Assembly (NCBI GenBank): GCA_016715065.1
Contig: JADKBN010000003.1
Span: forward strand, 558,001 to 622,000
Length of the DNA: 64,000 nucleotides
Direction: 5' to 3'
Origin: Fibrobacterota bacterium
Lineage (GTDB): Bacteria; Fibrobacterota; Fibrobacteria; UBA5070
Under the pieces are notes generated by a model. The model saw only the letters and a program-made list of their open reading frames with translations. It was not told the origin of the DNA and did no database searches. Made by a program: the position numbers and the translations under genes. Shown here one piece after another: positions 26,985 to 35,801 of this stretch; positions within the stretch are counted from its first letter, which is position 1, and each line of letters starts with the position of its first letter.

Positions 26985-28305
26985 CACTGTCCGCCTCCTC
27001 GCTCGGATCCCACGCCTTGGTGCGCAGTTTGGGCTTGGGCAGTCCTGGCTGCAGCCAGTGCACACCGTTTCGCTCGGCCATCAGAGGCCCCGCCAGCTGG
27101 CCGTTGGTGACGGCGAACACGGAGTAGACGCGCACGTCTAGATCGTGGAGCTTGGGCTTCGGATCCACCAGCAGGCTTGCCGCACAGGTTCCGTCGCCCA
27201 GGGGGTGGGCGGGAACAGCAATTCTGTCAAAGAAGGTTCCTCTCGATGTTGGGTAAGCCAAGCCAATTTCTTTGATTCCAGGGGGAATATCCATCCCCTG
27301 GAGGATGATGGGGTCGAGCTGGAGCTTCACTTGGTCTTGCGGCAGCCAAGGAAGGCGATATTTGAGCACCAGCTTTGTTCCTCCCTTGGTGCGGACCATG
27401 TCTAGATGGATTCCGGGTTTGATGTTGTGGAGGTTTTCTTTCTGCTCCACCCAGTTGCGCTGATCCTTCTGAAACTTTGGAGGCAAGATGTCTCTGGGGG
27501 CAGCAGAGAGATTTTGTTCGTCAATGGTTTGGAGTACCGTTGAAGAATCGGATCCGATGCGCAATTCGATAGGCCCGAGGGCGCGATCGGGGAGGAGGAT
27601 CCACGTGTGGAATCGGGCGTGGAGATTTTCGAGAGAGGGCAGGACACGAATAGGGTTTTCTCGCGAATGATAATGCCTATTGATCGGGGCAAGAACGAAA
27701 TTATCGCCAGCCCAAACAGGTGCCCGGAAATCGGATGTTTTTTCTTTGATGCGACTCATATAATCAATGCGAGGGGAGCGGTATGGGCTTAGATTTGATA
27801 GTTCAAATGATGGCGAATTGTCGATGTCGGAGACGGCGATGGAAGCGTAAAATGCAGGATCGAAATGACACAATTCCCGCTGGACTTCAAGATCATCTGT
27901 CGGACAGCTGGGGTCAGATTCAGATAGGGTTTCCTCTCTTCTGTCAATAGTAGTGGAAAACAATAGGCGCGCTGGCACTTGCGAGGTATTGGAGAGCCAG
28001 TCTGTCATGCAGAACAAAAATCGCTCATCGCCTCGAGGGCGAGTGGGCGGACAATAGTAGATTTCCTTTCCTTTGAAAGCCTCTAGATAATAAGGCTCTT
28101 GGATGTAGGCCTCTTTTGGGGGCGGACGGGGGATGCTTGGTTCAACCGTCTGAACGAGGGCGTTGGATGGAATGGAATCCTTTGAAATGGCTTCCCGGGT
28201 ATCTGTTCTGTCTTTGCATCCAGCAAGGAAGGCAAAGGCTGATACGATCATCCAAAGGATTTTCCGATGAAGCCGATAGGTTTCAGTGTTCTCGTGTTGG
28301 GTCAC
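26971..28305 (-). CDS. Lipoprotein of the paralogous array, long form (last gene of the run)
   Basis: The 444-residue product has a lipoprotein signal (KILWMIVSAFAFLAGC, lipobox LAGC). It then has a proline-rich linker (SIPRPPPKEA) and a variable middle. The conserved C-terminal half is shared with all paralogues in this array: RFHTWILLPDRALGPIE, a basic LPPKFQKDQRNWV segment, KLVLKYRLPWLPQDQVKL, MDIPPGIKEI and FAVTNGQLAGPLMAE. I do not recognise the family. The GTG at 28305 is chosen because it overlaps the stop of the upstream paralogue (GTGA). As a surface or periplasmic lipoprotein in an array behind an effector-like gene it may be an immunity protein; this is an inference. Confidence 0.72.
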   Translation of the reverse strand: MTQHENTETYRLHRKILWMIVSAFAFLAGCKDRTDTREAISKDSIPSNALVQTVEPSIPRPPPKEAYIQEPYYLEAFKGKEIYYCPPTRPRGDERFLFCMTDWLSNTSQVPARLLFSTTIDRREETLSESDPSCPTDDLEVQRELCHFDPAFYASIAVSDIDNSPSFELSNLSPYRSPRIDYMSRIKEKTSDFRAPVWAGDNFVLAPINRHYHSRENPIRVLPSLENLHARFHTWILLPDRALGPIELRIGSDSSTVLQTIDEQNLSAAPRDILPPKFQKDQRNWVEQKENLHNIKPGIHLDMVRTKGGTKLVLKYRLPWLPQDQVKLQLDPIILQGMDIPPGIKEIGLAYPTSRGTFFDRIAVPAHPLGDGTCAASLLVDPKPKLHDLDVRVYSVFAVTNGQLAGPLMAERNGVHWLQPGLPKPKLRTKAWDPSEEADSATSP

Positions 28306-29630
28306 TTGTTCTCCGCCTCCTCGGCAGGCTCCCACGCCTTGGTGCGCAGCTTGGGCTTGGGGAGTCCCGGCTGAAGCCAGTGCACGCCGTTGCGCTCGGC
28401 CATCAGAGGCCCCGCCAGCTGGCCGTTGGTCACCGCGAACACGGAGTAGACGCGGATGTCAAAATTTGCCAGCATGGACTTGGGATTCACCAGAAAGCTG
28501 CCCGCACAGGTGCCATCGCCCAATGGGTGGGCGGGGACGGCGATCTTGAAATCCTGGTTCCCATGCGGGCTGGTGATCACCAGGCTGATCTCCTTGATCC
28601 CTTTGGGAACGTCCATGTCCCGGAGGATGTACGGATCCAAGTTCAAATGGACACTGTCCTGGCGCAACCACGGCAACCGATACTTGAGCACCAGTTTGGT
28701 GCCGCCTTTGGTGGGGACCATGTCCAGATGGATCCCGGGCTGGATGGCGTGCAGGTTTTCCCTCTGTTCCACCCAGGTGCGCTGGTCCTTTTGGTATTCG
28801 GGGGGAAGCTGATCGCGAGGTGGCGCGGTGCGGTTCTTCTGCTCCAGAGACTTCAAGAATGTCGTCGAATCAGATCCGATGCGTGTCTCGATGGGCCCCA
28901 GTGCGCGGTCGGGGAGGAGGATCCAAGTGTGGAAACGGGCGGAGGAATCAATTAACTCTGGGAATAATTTTAATTTCTGTTCGCTTGGATAATGATTTCT
29001 GTCGTAGGGAGAAATCATGAATTCTCTAATTTCCCAGGCTCTGCTGTTGTGGGCTGTGGGCTCATTGATTCTGGATAGATAGTCGATTGCGTTATCAAAA
29101 ATTTGGGAGAAGTTGGAGCTACTTGTCTGACTTGAATTTTCAACATCTGAACTGATTGCAGTGGCAAAATTGAATGGATCAAAAAAGCATATATTCGAAT
29201 TGGATGGCGAATTTAAGTCCAGGGCGCAATCTGGGTTTGCTTGGGATTTTGATTCTTCTGCCTTGTTGAACGTTGAAGCGAAATTGAGGACCGCAGGGGA
29301 GGATGCTTTTGTTGATATCCAGGGGCTGATAGTTAAGATGAATTTTTCTCCCTTTTGATTAGGGAAGCCAAGAATTCTGGCAATAAGGTCGCCTTTGTTG
29401 ATGCCATCTAGAAAGTATTCGCTTTGAATGAACGCTTCTTTTGGGGGCGGACGGGGGATACTTGGTTCAACCTTATGAACGAAGGCCTTGTAAGGAATGG
29501 AATCCTTTGGAAACGCTTCTCGTGTATTTGTTCCGTCTTTGCATCCAGCAAGGAAGGAAAAGGCTGATACGAACATCCAAAGGATCTTCCGACGAAGCCG
29601 ACAGGATGCAGCGTTTCCGTGTTGGGTCAC
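28302..29630 (-). CDS. Lipoprotein of the paralogous array, long form
   Basis: The 442-residue product is a close paralogue of its downstream neighbour. It has the same signal (KILWMFVSAFSFLAGC), proline-rich linker and C-terminal half (RFHTWILLPDRALGPIE; LVLKYRLPWLRQDSVHL; MDVPKGIKEI; QLAGPLMAERNGVHWL). The middle, residues about 60-190, differs strongly between the two. GTG at 29630 has a GGGGG ribosome-binding site and overlaps the end of the remnant reading frame upstream. The A/T-rich middle part contrasts with the GC-rich C-terminal part, suggesting exchange of the variable segment. The function is unknown. Confidence 0.72.
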   Translation of the reverse strand: MTQHGNAASCRLRRKILWMFVSAFSFLAGCKDGTNTREAFPKDSIPYKAFVHKVEPSIPRPPPKEAFIQSEYFLDGINKGDLIARILGFPNQKGEKFILTISPWISTKASSPAVLNFASTFNKAEESKSQANPDCALDLNSPSNSNICFFDPFNFATAISSDVENSSQTSSSNFSQIFDNAIDYLSRINEPTAHNSRAWEIREFMISPYDRNHYPSEQKLKLFPELIDSSARFHTWILLPDRALGPIETRIGSDSTTFLKSLEQKNRTAPPRDQLPPEYQKDQRTWVEQRENLHAIQPGIHLDMVPTKGGTKLVLKYRLPWLRQDSVHLNLDPYILRDMDVPKGIKEISLVITSPHGNQDFKIAVPAHPLGDGTCAGSFLVNPKSMLANFDIRVYSVFAVTNGQLAGPLMAERNGVHWLQPGLPKPKLRTKAWEPAEEAENK

Positions 29631-29869
29631 TTGTCCCCCTTCTCCCCGGCCGGATCCCACGCCTTGGTGCGAAGCTTCGGCTTGGGGAGTCCCGGCTGCA
29701 GCCAATACACGCCGTTGCGTTCGGCCATCAGTGGGCCCGCCAGCCAATGATCCTCACCATCTTGATGCCTTCCGGAACGTCCAGGCCTTGCAGCACAAAC
29801 GGATCCATGTCCATGCGTTGCATCGCTGGAAATCTGAGGGATCGGACAGGGGTCTTCAGGGTTTGCTCC
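29627..29869 (-). pseudogene. Chimeric remnant of the paralogous array
   Basis: Three pieces are joined here. Going along the minus strand, a truncated start of the small spacer ORF (GTGAGGAGCAAACCC then an in-frame TGA) is joined near 29820 to a short piece of the conserved body (DPFVLQGLDVPEGIK). That piece is joined near 29740, in another frame, to the C-terminal end of a long-form paralogue (AGPLMAERNGVYWLQPG ... KAWDPAGEKGDK and stop). No complete reading frame remains. The piece proves that a sixth array member once existed and was lost by internal deletion. Confidence 0.7.
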
Positions 29870-30916
29870 TCACTCGTTCCAGGAATCCTTCGGAAAGGCC
29901 TTGGGCAGAGCGAGCAAGGGCCCCCCCAGATCTCCGCCGGAAACTGCGTATAGGTGCGTGATTGGTACCCAATGAAGGAAGCTATTTGTTTTTTTGAGAT
30001 CCACGGAAACCCTTCCAAAGCAGCGCCCCAGGCCATTTGGGACCGCAGGCAAAGCTATTTTCTTCGATAATGGTCCAGCGCGTGACATCCCAATCAATCT
30101 TACTGTCTTGATGCCTTCGGGGACATCCAATCCCTCCAGCACTGAGGGATGGACGTCTAGTTGGACCTGGTCCCGGGGATTCCAGGGAAGATTGAACGAC
30201 AGCAACAGCTTGGGGTGCTCCGGGTCTTCTTCATCCCAGCTGAGGTTTATCCCCTCCGGAATTGGAACCAATCCCATCCCAAGATCGACCCAGGTCCGTT
30301 CCGAGAATTGGAATTCACTGGGGAGGACGGTTCGCGGTTCCGCCACCATATTTAACGCCTCCATCTCCACCGAGTGGGTCAGACGCTGCGTGCCTATCCC
30401 CATTTCCAGCGGACCCATCACAAAGTCAGGGGCCAATGCCCATACCCGAAAGCGGGCGCGTTTGCGCCCTAATTCTTCCCAAGGCAATTCCTTGATGGTC
30501 GTCTCATAAAATTTTGTATTGAAAAGGTCGATCATTCCATTCCCACGCCGATATTCTTTTCTGGTGCCGGGGAACATTCCTGCCAAAAAGGAATATGCAT
30601 TATCTCCATCCAAATTAGATGCCAGAAGAACGGAATGGGGGACGATCTGCGGGCCTGCGTCAATGTCGTTTCCGAGTTCCTGAATGCCCATTTTTGGCGG
30701 ACTTGAATCCTCCAAATCCACCCATTCGTCAGCGGAAAAGGACAAGCCAGATCGGATAGTAGTCCCGCTGCCGTCGTCGGGGGGAGGCTCGTCCACCCGG
30801 GATGGATCCAATCGGCCATGATTCAGCCAGGTTTGGTAGTTGACTTTAGGAAAAGACGACATTTCGGCTCCCTGGAAGGCAATGAGGATCAAGAGGATGC
30901 TATGGAAAATTTTCAT
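29870..30916 (-). CDS. Exported protein of the paralogous array, short form, tandem copy A
   Basis: The 348-residue protein has a hydrophobic signal (MKIFHSILLILIAFQGAEM) and the conserved body shared with the long-form lipoproteins: RFRVWALAPDFVMGPLEMG, RTWVDLGMG, LLLSFNLPWNPRDQVQL, LDVPEGIKTVRLIG and HLYAVSGGDLGGPL. It differs from tandem copy B at 24 of 348 residues, and 15 of these lie between residues 83 and 137. The ATG overlaps the stop of the spacer reading frame upstream (ATGA). The family is not recognised; an immunity-type or binding role is an inference from the array. Confidence 0.72.
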   Translation of the reverse strand: MKIFHSILLILIAFQGAEMSSFPKVNYQTWLNHGRLDPSRVDEPPPDDGSGTTIRSGLSFSADEWVDLEDSSPPKMGIQELGNDIDAGPQIVPHSVLLASNLDGDNAYSFLAGMFPGTRKEYRRGNGMIDLFNTKFYETTIKELPWEELGRKRARFRVWALAPDFVMGPLEMGIGTQRLTHSVEMEALNMVAEPRTVLPSEFQFSERTWVDLGMGLVPIPEGINLSWDEEDPEHPKLLLSFNLPWNPRDQVQLDVHPSVLEGLDVPEGIKTVRLIGMSRAGPLSKKIALPAVPNGLGRCFGRVSVDLKKTNSFLHWVPITHLYAVSGGDLGGPLLALPKAFPKDSWNE

Positions 30917-31090
30917 TCAATGCCGACCAAGGGATTGACTTGCATGCCGTGAGATTGCCCGATCAAAATCTGGCCTCCAGAAACACCGCTGCCCACAAAA
31001 AGGCAGAACGGCCAGGAATCTCCTGCCAAGGAAAATGCGTTGCATCGCTGGAAAATTAAGGGAACAGGCCAGGGGGGCAGGGTTTGCTCC
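30913..31090 (-). pseudogene. Degenerate copy of the small spacer ORF
   Basis: This is the 174-base spacer between tandem copies A and B. It is clearly homologous to the 60-residue ORF at 32134-32316: it keeps the end LFVGSGVSGGQILIGQSHGM and PLVGIE with the ATGA overlap into the next gene. A one-base deletion in its first third places the GTG start out of frame and a TAA follows. It seems no longer translated as a whole. Confidence 0.55.
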
Positions 31091-32137
31091 TCACTCGTTC
31101 CAGGAATCCTTCGGAAATGCCTTGGGCAGAGCGAGCAAGGGCCCTCCCAGATCTCCGCCGGAAACTGCGTATAGGTGCGTGATTGGTACCCAATTAAGGA
31201 AGCTATTTGTTTTTTTGAGATCCACGGAAACCCTTCCAAAGCAGCGCCCCAGGCCATTTGGGACCGCAGGCAAAGCTATTTTCTTCGATAATGGTCCTGC
31301 GCGTGACATCCCAATCAATCTTACTGTCTTGATGCCTTCGGGGACATCCAATCCCTCCAGCACCGATGGATGGACGTCCAGTTGGACCTGGTCCCGGGGA
31401 TTCCAGGGAAGATTGAACGACAGCAACAGCTTGGGGTGCTCCGGGTCTTCTTCATCCCAGCTGAGGTTTATCCCTTCCGGAATTGGACCCAATCCCATCC
31501 CAAGATCGACCCAGGTCCGTTCCGAGAATTGGAATTCACTGGGGAGGACGGTTCGCGGTTCCGCCACCATATTTAACGCCTCCATCTCCACCGCGTGGGT
31601 CAGACGATGCGAGCCAATCCCCATTTCCAGCGGACCCATCACAAAGTCAGGGGCCAATGCCCATACTCGAAATCGGGCGCGTTTGCGCCCCAATTCTTCC
31701 CAGGGCAACTCCTTGATCGTTGTCTCCTTAAATTCAAGATTTAAAAGGTCGACCAATCCATTTCCGCGCCGATATTCTTTTCTGGTGCCGGGGATCATCC
31801 CTGCCAAAAAGTAATACGCATGATCACTATCCAAATCGGATGCCAGAAGAACGGTATGGGGTACGATCTGCGGGCCCGCCTCATCATCGTCTCCGAGTTC
31901 CTGAATGCCCATTTTTGGCGGACTTGAATCCTCCAAATCCACCCACTCGTCAGCGGAAAAGGACAAGCCAGATCGGATGGTAGTCCCGCTGCCGTCGTCG
32001 GGGGGAGGCTCGTACACCCGGGATAGATCCAATCGGCCATGATTCAGCCAAGTTTGGTAGTTGACTTTTGGAAAAGACGACATTTTGGTTCCCTGGAAGG
32101 CAATGAGGATCAAGAGGATGCTATGGAAAATTTTCAT
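31091..32137 (-). CDS. Exported protein of the paralogous array, short form, tandem copy B
   Basis: The 348-residue protein is the near-identical twin of copy A, offset by 1221 bases, with the same signal peptide and conserved body. The differences are not spread evenly: residues 83-137 (from LGDDDEAGPQ to LLNLEFKETT) carry most of them, whereas residues 138-348 are almost unchanged. The pattern suggests either recent duplication with diversifying selection on one segment or gene conversion of the rest. The ATG overlaps the stop of the 60-residue ORF (ATGA), giving translational coupling. Confidence 0.72.
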   Translation of the reverse strand: MKIFHSILLILIAFQGTKMSSFPKVNYQTWLNHGRLDLSRVYEPPPDDGSGTTIRSGLSFSADEWVDLEDSSPPKMGIQELGDDDEAGPQIVPHTVLLASDLDSDHAYYFLAGMIPGTRKEYRRGNGLVDLLNLEFKETTIKELPWEELGRKRARFRVWALAPDFVMGPLEMGIGSHRLTHAVEMEALNMVAEPRTVLPSEFQFSERTWVDLGMGLGPIPEGINLSWDEEDPEHPKLLLSFNLPWNPRDQVQLDVHPSVLEGLDVPEGIKTVRLIGMSRAGPLSKKIALPAVPNGLGRCFGRVSVDLKKTNSFLNWVPITHLYAVSGGDLGGPLLALPKAFPKDSWNE

Positions 32138-32316
32138 TCAATACCGACTAAGGGATCGACTTGCATGCCGTGAGATTGCCCGATCAAAATCTGGCCTCCA
32201 GAAACACCGCTGCCCACAAAAAGCCAGTACCGCCTGACATCTTCTGCCAAGAGAAATGCCTTGCATCCCTGGAAATCTGAGGGACCGGACAGTGGTCTGC
32301 AGGGTTTGCTCCTCAC
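32134..32316 (-). CDS. Small coupled ORF, 60 residues
   Basis: A GTG at 32316 overlaps the stop of the gene before it (GTGA), and the ORF's own stop overlaps the next ATG (ATGA), so it is locked between two genes. The product has a Trp/Phe/Gly-rich second half (RYWLFVGSGVSGGQILIGQS). The same sequence in the other two spacers is broken by a deletion or a stop codon, so either only this copy works or the ORF is a coupling relic. No family is recognised. Confidence 0.45.
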   Translation of the reverse strand: MRSKPCRPLSGPSDFQGCKAFLLAEDVRRYWLFVGSGVSGGQILIGQSHGMQVDPLVGIE

Positions 32317-33356
32317 TCGTTCCAGGAATCCTTCGGAAAGGCCTTGGGTAATCCCGGGAGTGGCCCGGCAAGCTCGCCGCGCGAGACCGCGTAGAGGGAC
32401 GTGATCGGTGACCAGTGGTGGAAGTGATTCGTCCTGGCGAGATCAACCGACACCCGACCGAAGCAGCGTCCGAGTCCATTGGAAACGGCAGGCAAGGCTA
32501 GATTCATGGTCAAAGGTCCTGCTCGGGTCATGCCAATGATGGTCACCTGCTTTATGCCCTCGGGAACATCCAGCCCCTCCAGGATGAAGGGGTCTATCTC
32601 CAGCTTTACTTGGTCGCGAGTATTCCAAGGAAGATTGAACGACACCAGCAGTTTTGGGTATTCTGGATCCCGTTCATCCCAGGAAATCTGGATGCCCTCG
32701 GCGATCACACTGGCACCGACGCCAAGATCTGTCCAGGTCCGTTCCGAAGGCTGGAATTCCTCTGGAAGCGAACTCCGCGGCTTGGCCAAAAGAGTTTGTG
32801 CTTCGATCTGCGCACGATGCAGAAGACGATTGGAACCGATCCCCATGTCCAGCGGACCCATCACAAAATCCGGAGCCAACCCCCACACCCTTAAACGAGA
32901 CCGCTTGCGATCCGATTCTTCCCAGGGAAGACTCTCGATCGCAACCTCGAAGCGCAAATCATTAGAAAAATCAATGAGGCCGTTCCCAGGCACATATTCC
33001 GTCTTTGACCCATATTTATCTGTGGCAAAAACATGTATTTCATCATCATCCTGATCCGAACTCAACAAGACACAATACTCCAAAGTCCCCGGACTTGCAT
33101 CATTAATGATCCTGATTTCCTGAATCCCCATTTTTGGGCCATTGGGATCATTCAATTCCATCCATTCGTCGGCAGAAAATGACAGACTTGATCGTATTGG
33201 TGAATCAGCTCCTTGGATCGGTGGGTCTACACCACGCCGCGTGGGATCTAATCTCCCATTTGTGATCAAAAGCTGGTAATGAAATTTGGGTGGAGAAAGC
33301 ATATTGGCCCCCTGGTTAATAGCCGTCAAAATAAGCAGAAAAGATGCGATTTTCAT
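32313..33356 (-). CDS. Exported protein of the paralogous array, short form, diverged copy
   Basis: The 347-residue protein starts with a signal peptide (FLLILTAINQGANML) and shares the body of the family: LRVWGLAPDFVMGPLDMG, LLVSFNLPWNTRDQVKL, LDVPEGIKQVTIIG and SLYAVSRGELAGPL, ending in the same AFPKDSWNE as copies A and B. It is clearly more diverged, mainly in residues 30-140. Its ATG follows the stop of the metallopeptidase gene with no base between (TAAATG), so it is the first array member made after the effector-like protein. That position would suit a cognate immunity gene. Confidence 0.74.
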   Translation of the reverse strand: MKIASFLLILTAINQGANMLSPPKFHYQLLITNGRLDPTRRGVDPPIQGADSPIRSSLSFSADEWMELNDPNGPKMGIQEIRIINDASPGTLEYCVLLSSDQDDDEIHVFATDKYGSKTEYVPGNGLIDFSNDLRFEVAIESLPWEESDRKRSRLRVWGLAPDFVMGPLDMGIGSNRLLHRAQIEAQTLLAKPRSSLPEEFQPSERTWTDLGVGASVIAEGIQISWDERDPEYPKLLVSFNLPWNTRDQVKLEIDPFILEGLDVPEGIKQVTIIGMTRAGPLTMNLALPAVSNGLGRCFGRVSVDLARTNHFHHWSPITSLYAVSRGELAGPLPGLPKAFPKDSWNE

Positions 33357-35801
33357 TTAGTACCGCGTACGCCAATCAGTGAAAATATCCGTACAGGTTC
33401 GTGCCCGCAGGAACGCTTGGCATTGCGGGCAAAATCCAGTGGGTGGCTTTGCGTCATCTGCAATATTTCCAAACATCACGCAGTTTGCACTCAGTGCGTC
33501 AAGAGCCGTTGGAGGTTCCGTCGGAAAAGTCAGGTATGATTTGTAATTTTCGCTGATCCCGGATGCGCAATGCGACCCCTCGTGAGGCGCTCGGAAGCCT
33601 TTTTTTAGATTCTCGCTTCCTTTGTTGTCTTTGTAGTAATTCCCTTTGACCCCTTTTTTAAAATCTTCGTCGATATTTTTGGGGCTTGTGATTCCTGGAA
33701 TCGCAAGGGAGACGCTGTAGCCGGAATCTTTCGTGAAAAATGGAGCCATCCCGAGCGCGTGACCCAACTCATGGACCAGCCGCGCCACAAATTGCTCAAG
33801 GCGAGTCGGTTGAGAAACCTTGGAATTCTCTTCCAACGCAGGGCTCTGCAACACGACATTCCCCTCAAAAGCGACACCTCCAAGGGGCACACCACAGTAA
33901 GTCTGAAATTTGAAAAGGATTGGACAGGTATCCGCGTTTAAAGGGCCGACGATTAAACCAGGATGCTCCGTACTTGTACGCGTCAACCCTTGGCTCAAAT
34001 CGATGTCCATTTTTTTTGGCCCCGACTGACGAATCCAACTTTTTTCAATTTTCCCGGATCGAGGCTTCCCTTCTGCATCCAACCCGGGATGGACATACAT
34101 TGACTCGGAAGCTTCCAATCGTGCACTTACCAGAGCTTGAACAATTGTCACTCGCTCTTTAATTACTTCTTTCCCGAAGGTTTTTTTCCCATTCACAAGG
34201 ATCCTATACCTAATTTTCCCCTGCCATTGGAAATCATGAAAAACTGATCGGTCGATAAACCCGGAAAGTAATCGGATATCATGATTCCCCATCACAGCCT
34301 TTTTGTCAACAAACCAGAAATCCTGGCTCAGATACACAGAAGAATTATCCTTTGCAACTACTTCCAAACGCCCCAGATTCACATCCGCGGACAATGCCGC
34401 CTGGGTTATCTCCCCACCATCAAAAAACTCGGGCTTAACTTTTTGTTTGTTCCCTGCAGTGATTTGGCATTCCCAAATTGTACCAGGAAGGTCGATCGAT
34501 GAGTACGGAAAATTCGGAAAAATGGAGATTGACACAAGCCTTTCCTGATCTTTAATCGCTGAGTCCGATGATTTCTGCAAAGAACTTGTGGTAACATTAT
34601 TGGATTTTGGAGTCAACGAACTATAGACCTCATCCACCAAGTAAACCTTGAGAATCCTCTTGTCACTCTCCAGCACCTTCTGCCCATTCAGCATCATTGG
34701 CACGTCGGTGGATTTGTGGAAATTCTTCACACTATCGATGGAGGCGATGTATCCCCTCGGTTTTTTCTTACCGATGGACTCTCCCGACACCTCTCCTCTC
34801 ACAGGTATCGTCATCAATCCACCACGAGCACAACAGAAATCCACATACACGGGATCAAGGTATTTCCGGATTGTTGCGCGGATCCCCTCCTTAAAATCCC
34901 ATCCGACTCCCTTTTGGAGCTCCAACGCCTCCGTTGTGGTGTGTGGTGCGCACAGATCGTATCCGATCTTCCTCCAGTTCACAAACCGCACCACCGAGTC
35001 TTTGGTTGCTTCGCTGACTCCCTGTACGAAGCCGGTTCGAACGACACAGCCATCACCACCGCCGACCCCCAAAGCGATCTTGAGCCGCAACGGGGGGTCG
35101 CCCGCCTTCACATGCTTTGCGATGCTGAAATGCTTTTCCCGCGCGCTCACGGGCAGGGATTTCTTTGCTTTGCCGGAAGCGTCCAGGATTTTTATTGCCT
35201 TGCCGGAAGCGTCAATTTGTGGCGCCGGGTGGATGGCGAAGTCCGACGAAGGAAAGACACCCCAGGCGGGTTCCGTTCGTTCGCACCTCACTTCTTCCTT
35301 GTGGGGAGGGACAAACGTCACCGAAATATTCACGACACCATCACCAGGCCAGGGGGTGGTGCGATTGGTGTGGATCCCAATCGGCCCGATCAGGAGATTG
35401 ATTTCTGATCCACATGCATCCAGACCTTCGTCCTTGGTGTCCAGGTTCACCCATTGCCGGACAACCATTTCCTCCTCGATGGAATCCGGTGGCGCCGCGA
35501 CATACCGGCCTGTCGATTGATCCAGCACCACGATCTGCGCTGCGTTGAGTCGAACCGATTGATCGACCACATACCTTTCACCCGGCTTGGTGGCTCTGCC
35601 CATCAGAAAGTACGGCAAATGGATGGCGACCCCCGGTTCGATGGTCTTATCCAGTTCAACGCGCGCCAAAGACGGATTCTTGCTGCGCAAAGCACCAGCA
35701 AGGCGCTCTGTCAGATAATGGTCTTTGGCGAGGATCTGGAAGGTATTGCTTCCATCGGACTCGATGACCAGCTCTCCGCCAGTCGGGTTTGCCGCGCTCA
35801 T
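33357..35801 (-). CDS. Zinc-metallopeptidase-like protein, candidate secreted effector
   Basis: The 814-residue product has no signal peptide. Residues 10-62 look like a LysM-type or tail-protein fold (FQILAKDHYLTERLAGALRS then VAIHLPY). The long middle is beta-rich. Near residue 678 stands RLVHELGHALGMAPFF, a zincin motif (HExxH plus further H/G). The C-terminal 80 residues are rich in Cys and His: HEGSHCASG near 740, NCVMFG near 776 and FCPQCQAFLRAR near 792. From memory, similar Cys/His tails occur on proteins encoded beside type VI secretion VgrG genes in myxobacteria. Absence of a signal and the neighbouring peptidoglycan-binding gene suit delivery by a contractile system, though no such system is in the window. 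Confidence 0.62.
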   Translation of the reverse strand: MSAANPTGGELVIESDGSNTFQILAKDHYLTERLAGALRSKNPSLARVELDKTIEPGVAIHLPYFLMGRATKPGERYVVDQSVRLNAAQIVVLDQSTGRYVAAPPDSIEEEMVVRQWVNLDTKDEGLDACGSEINLLIGPIGIHTNRTTPWPGDGVVNISVTFVPPHKEEVRCERTEPAWGVFPSSDFAIHPAPQIDASGKAIKILDASGKAKKSLPVSAREKHFSIAKHVKAGDPPLRLKIALGVGGGDGCVVRTGFVQGVSEATKDSVVRFVNWRKIGYDLCAPHTTTEALELQKGVGWDFKEGIRATIRKYLDPVYVDFCCARGGLMTIPVRGEVSGESIGKKKPRGYIASIDSVKNFHKSTDVPMMLNGQKVLESDKRILKVYLVDEVYSSLTPKSNNVTTSSLQKSSDSAIKDQERLVSISIFPNFPYSSIDLPGTIWECQITAGNKQKVKPEFFDGGEITQAALSADVNLGRLEVVAKDNSSVYLSQDFWFVDKKAVMGNHDIRLLSGFIDRSVFHDFQWQGKIRYRILVNGKKTFGKEVIKERVTIVQALVSARLEASESMYVHPGLDAEGKPRSGKIEKSWIRQSGPKKMDIDLSQGLTRTSTEHPGLIVGPLNADTCPILFKFQTYCGVPLGGVAFEGNVVLQSPALEENSKVSQPTRLEQFVARLVHELGHALGMAPFFTKDSGYSVSLAIPGITSPKNIDEDFKKGVKGNYYKDNKGSENLKKGFRAPHEGSHCASGISENYKSYLTFPTEPPTALDALSANCVMFGNIADDAKPPTGFCPQCQAFLRARTCTDIFTDWRTRY

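Larger units (their letters stand above)
29870..32312. repeat. Tandem duplication, unit about 1221 bases
   Basis: Two head-to-tail units (29870-31090 and 31091-32312) each hold one short-form gene and its upstream spacer ORF. Long stretches are identical base for base, for example the parts coding for residues 138-348. A third, more diverged unit begins at 32313. Confidence 0.9.
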
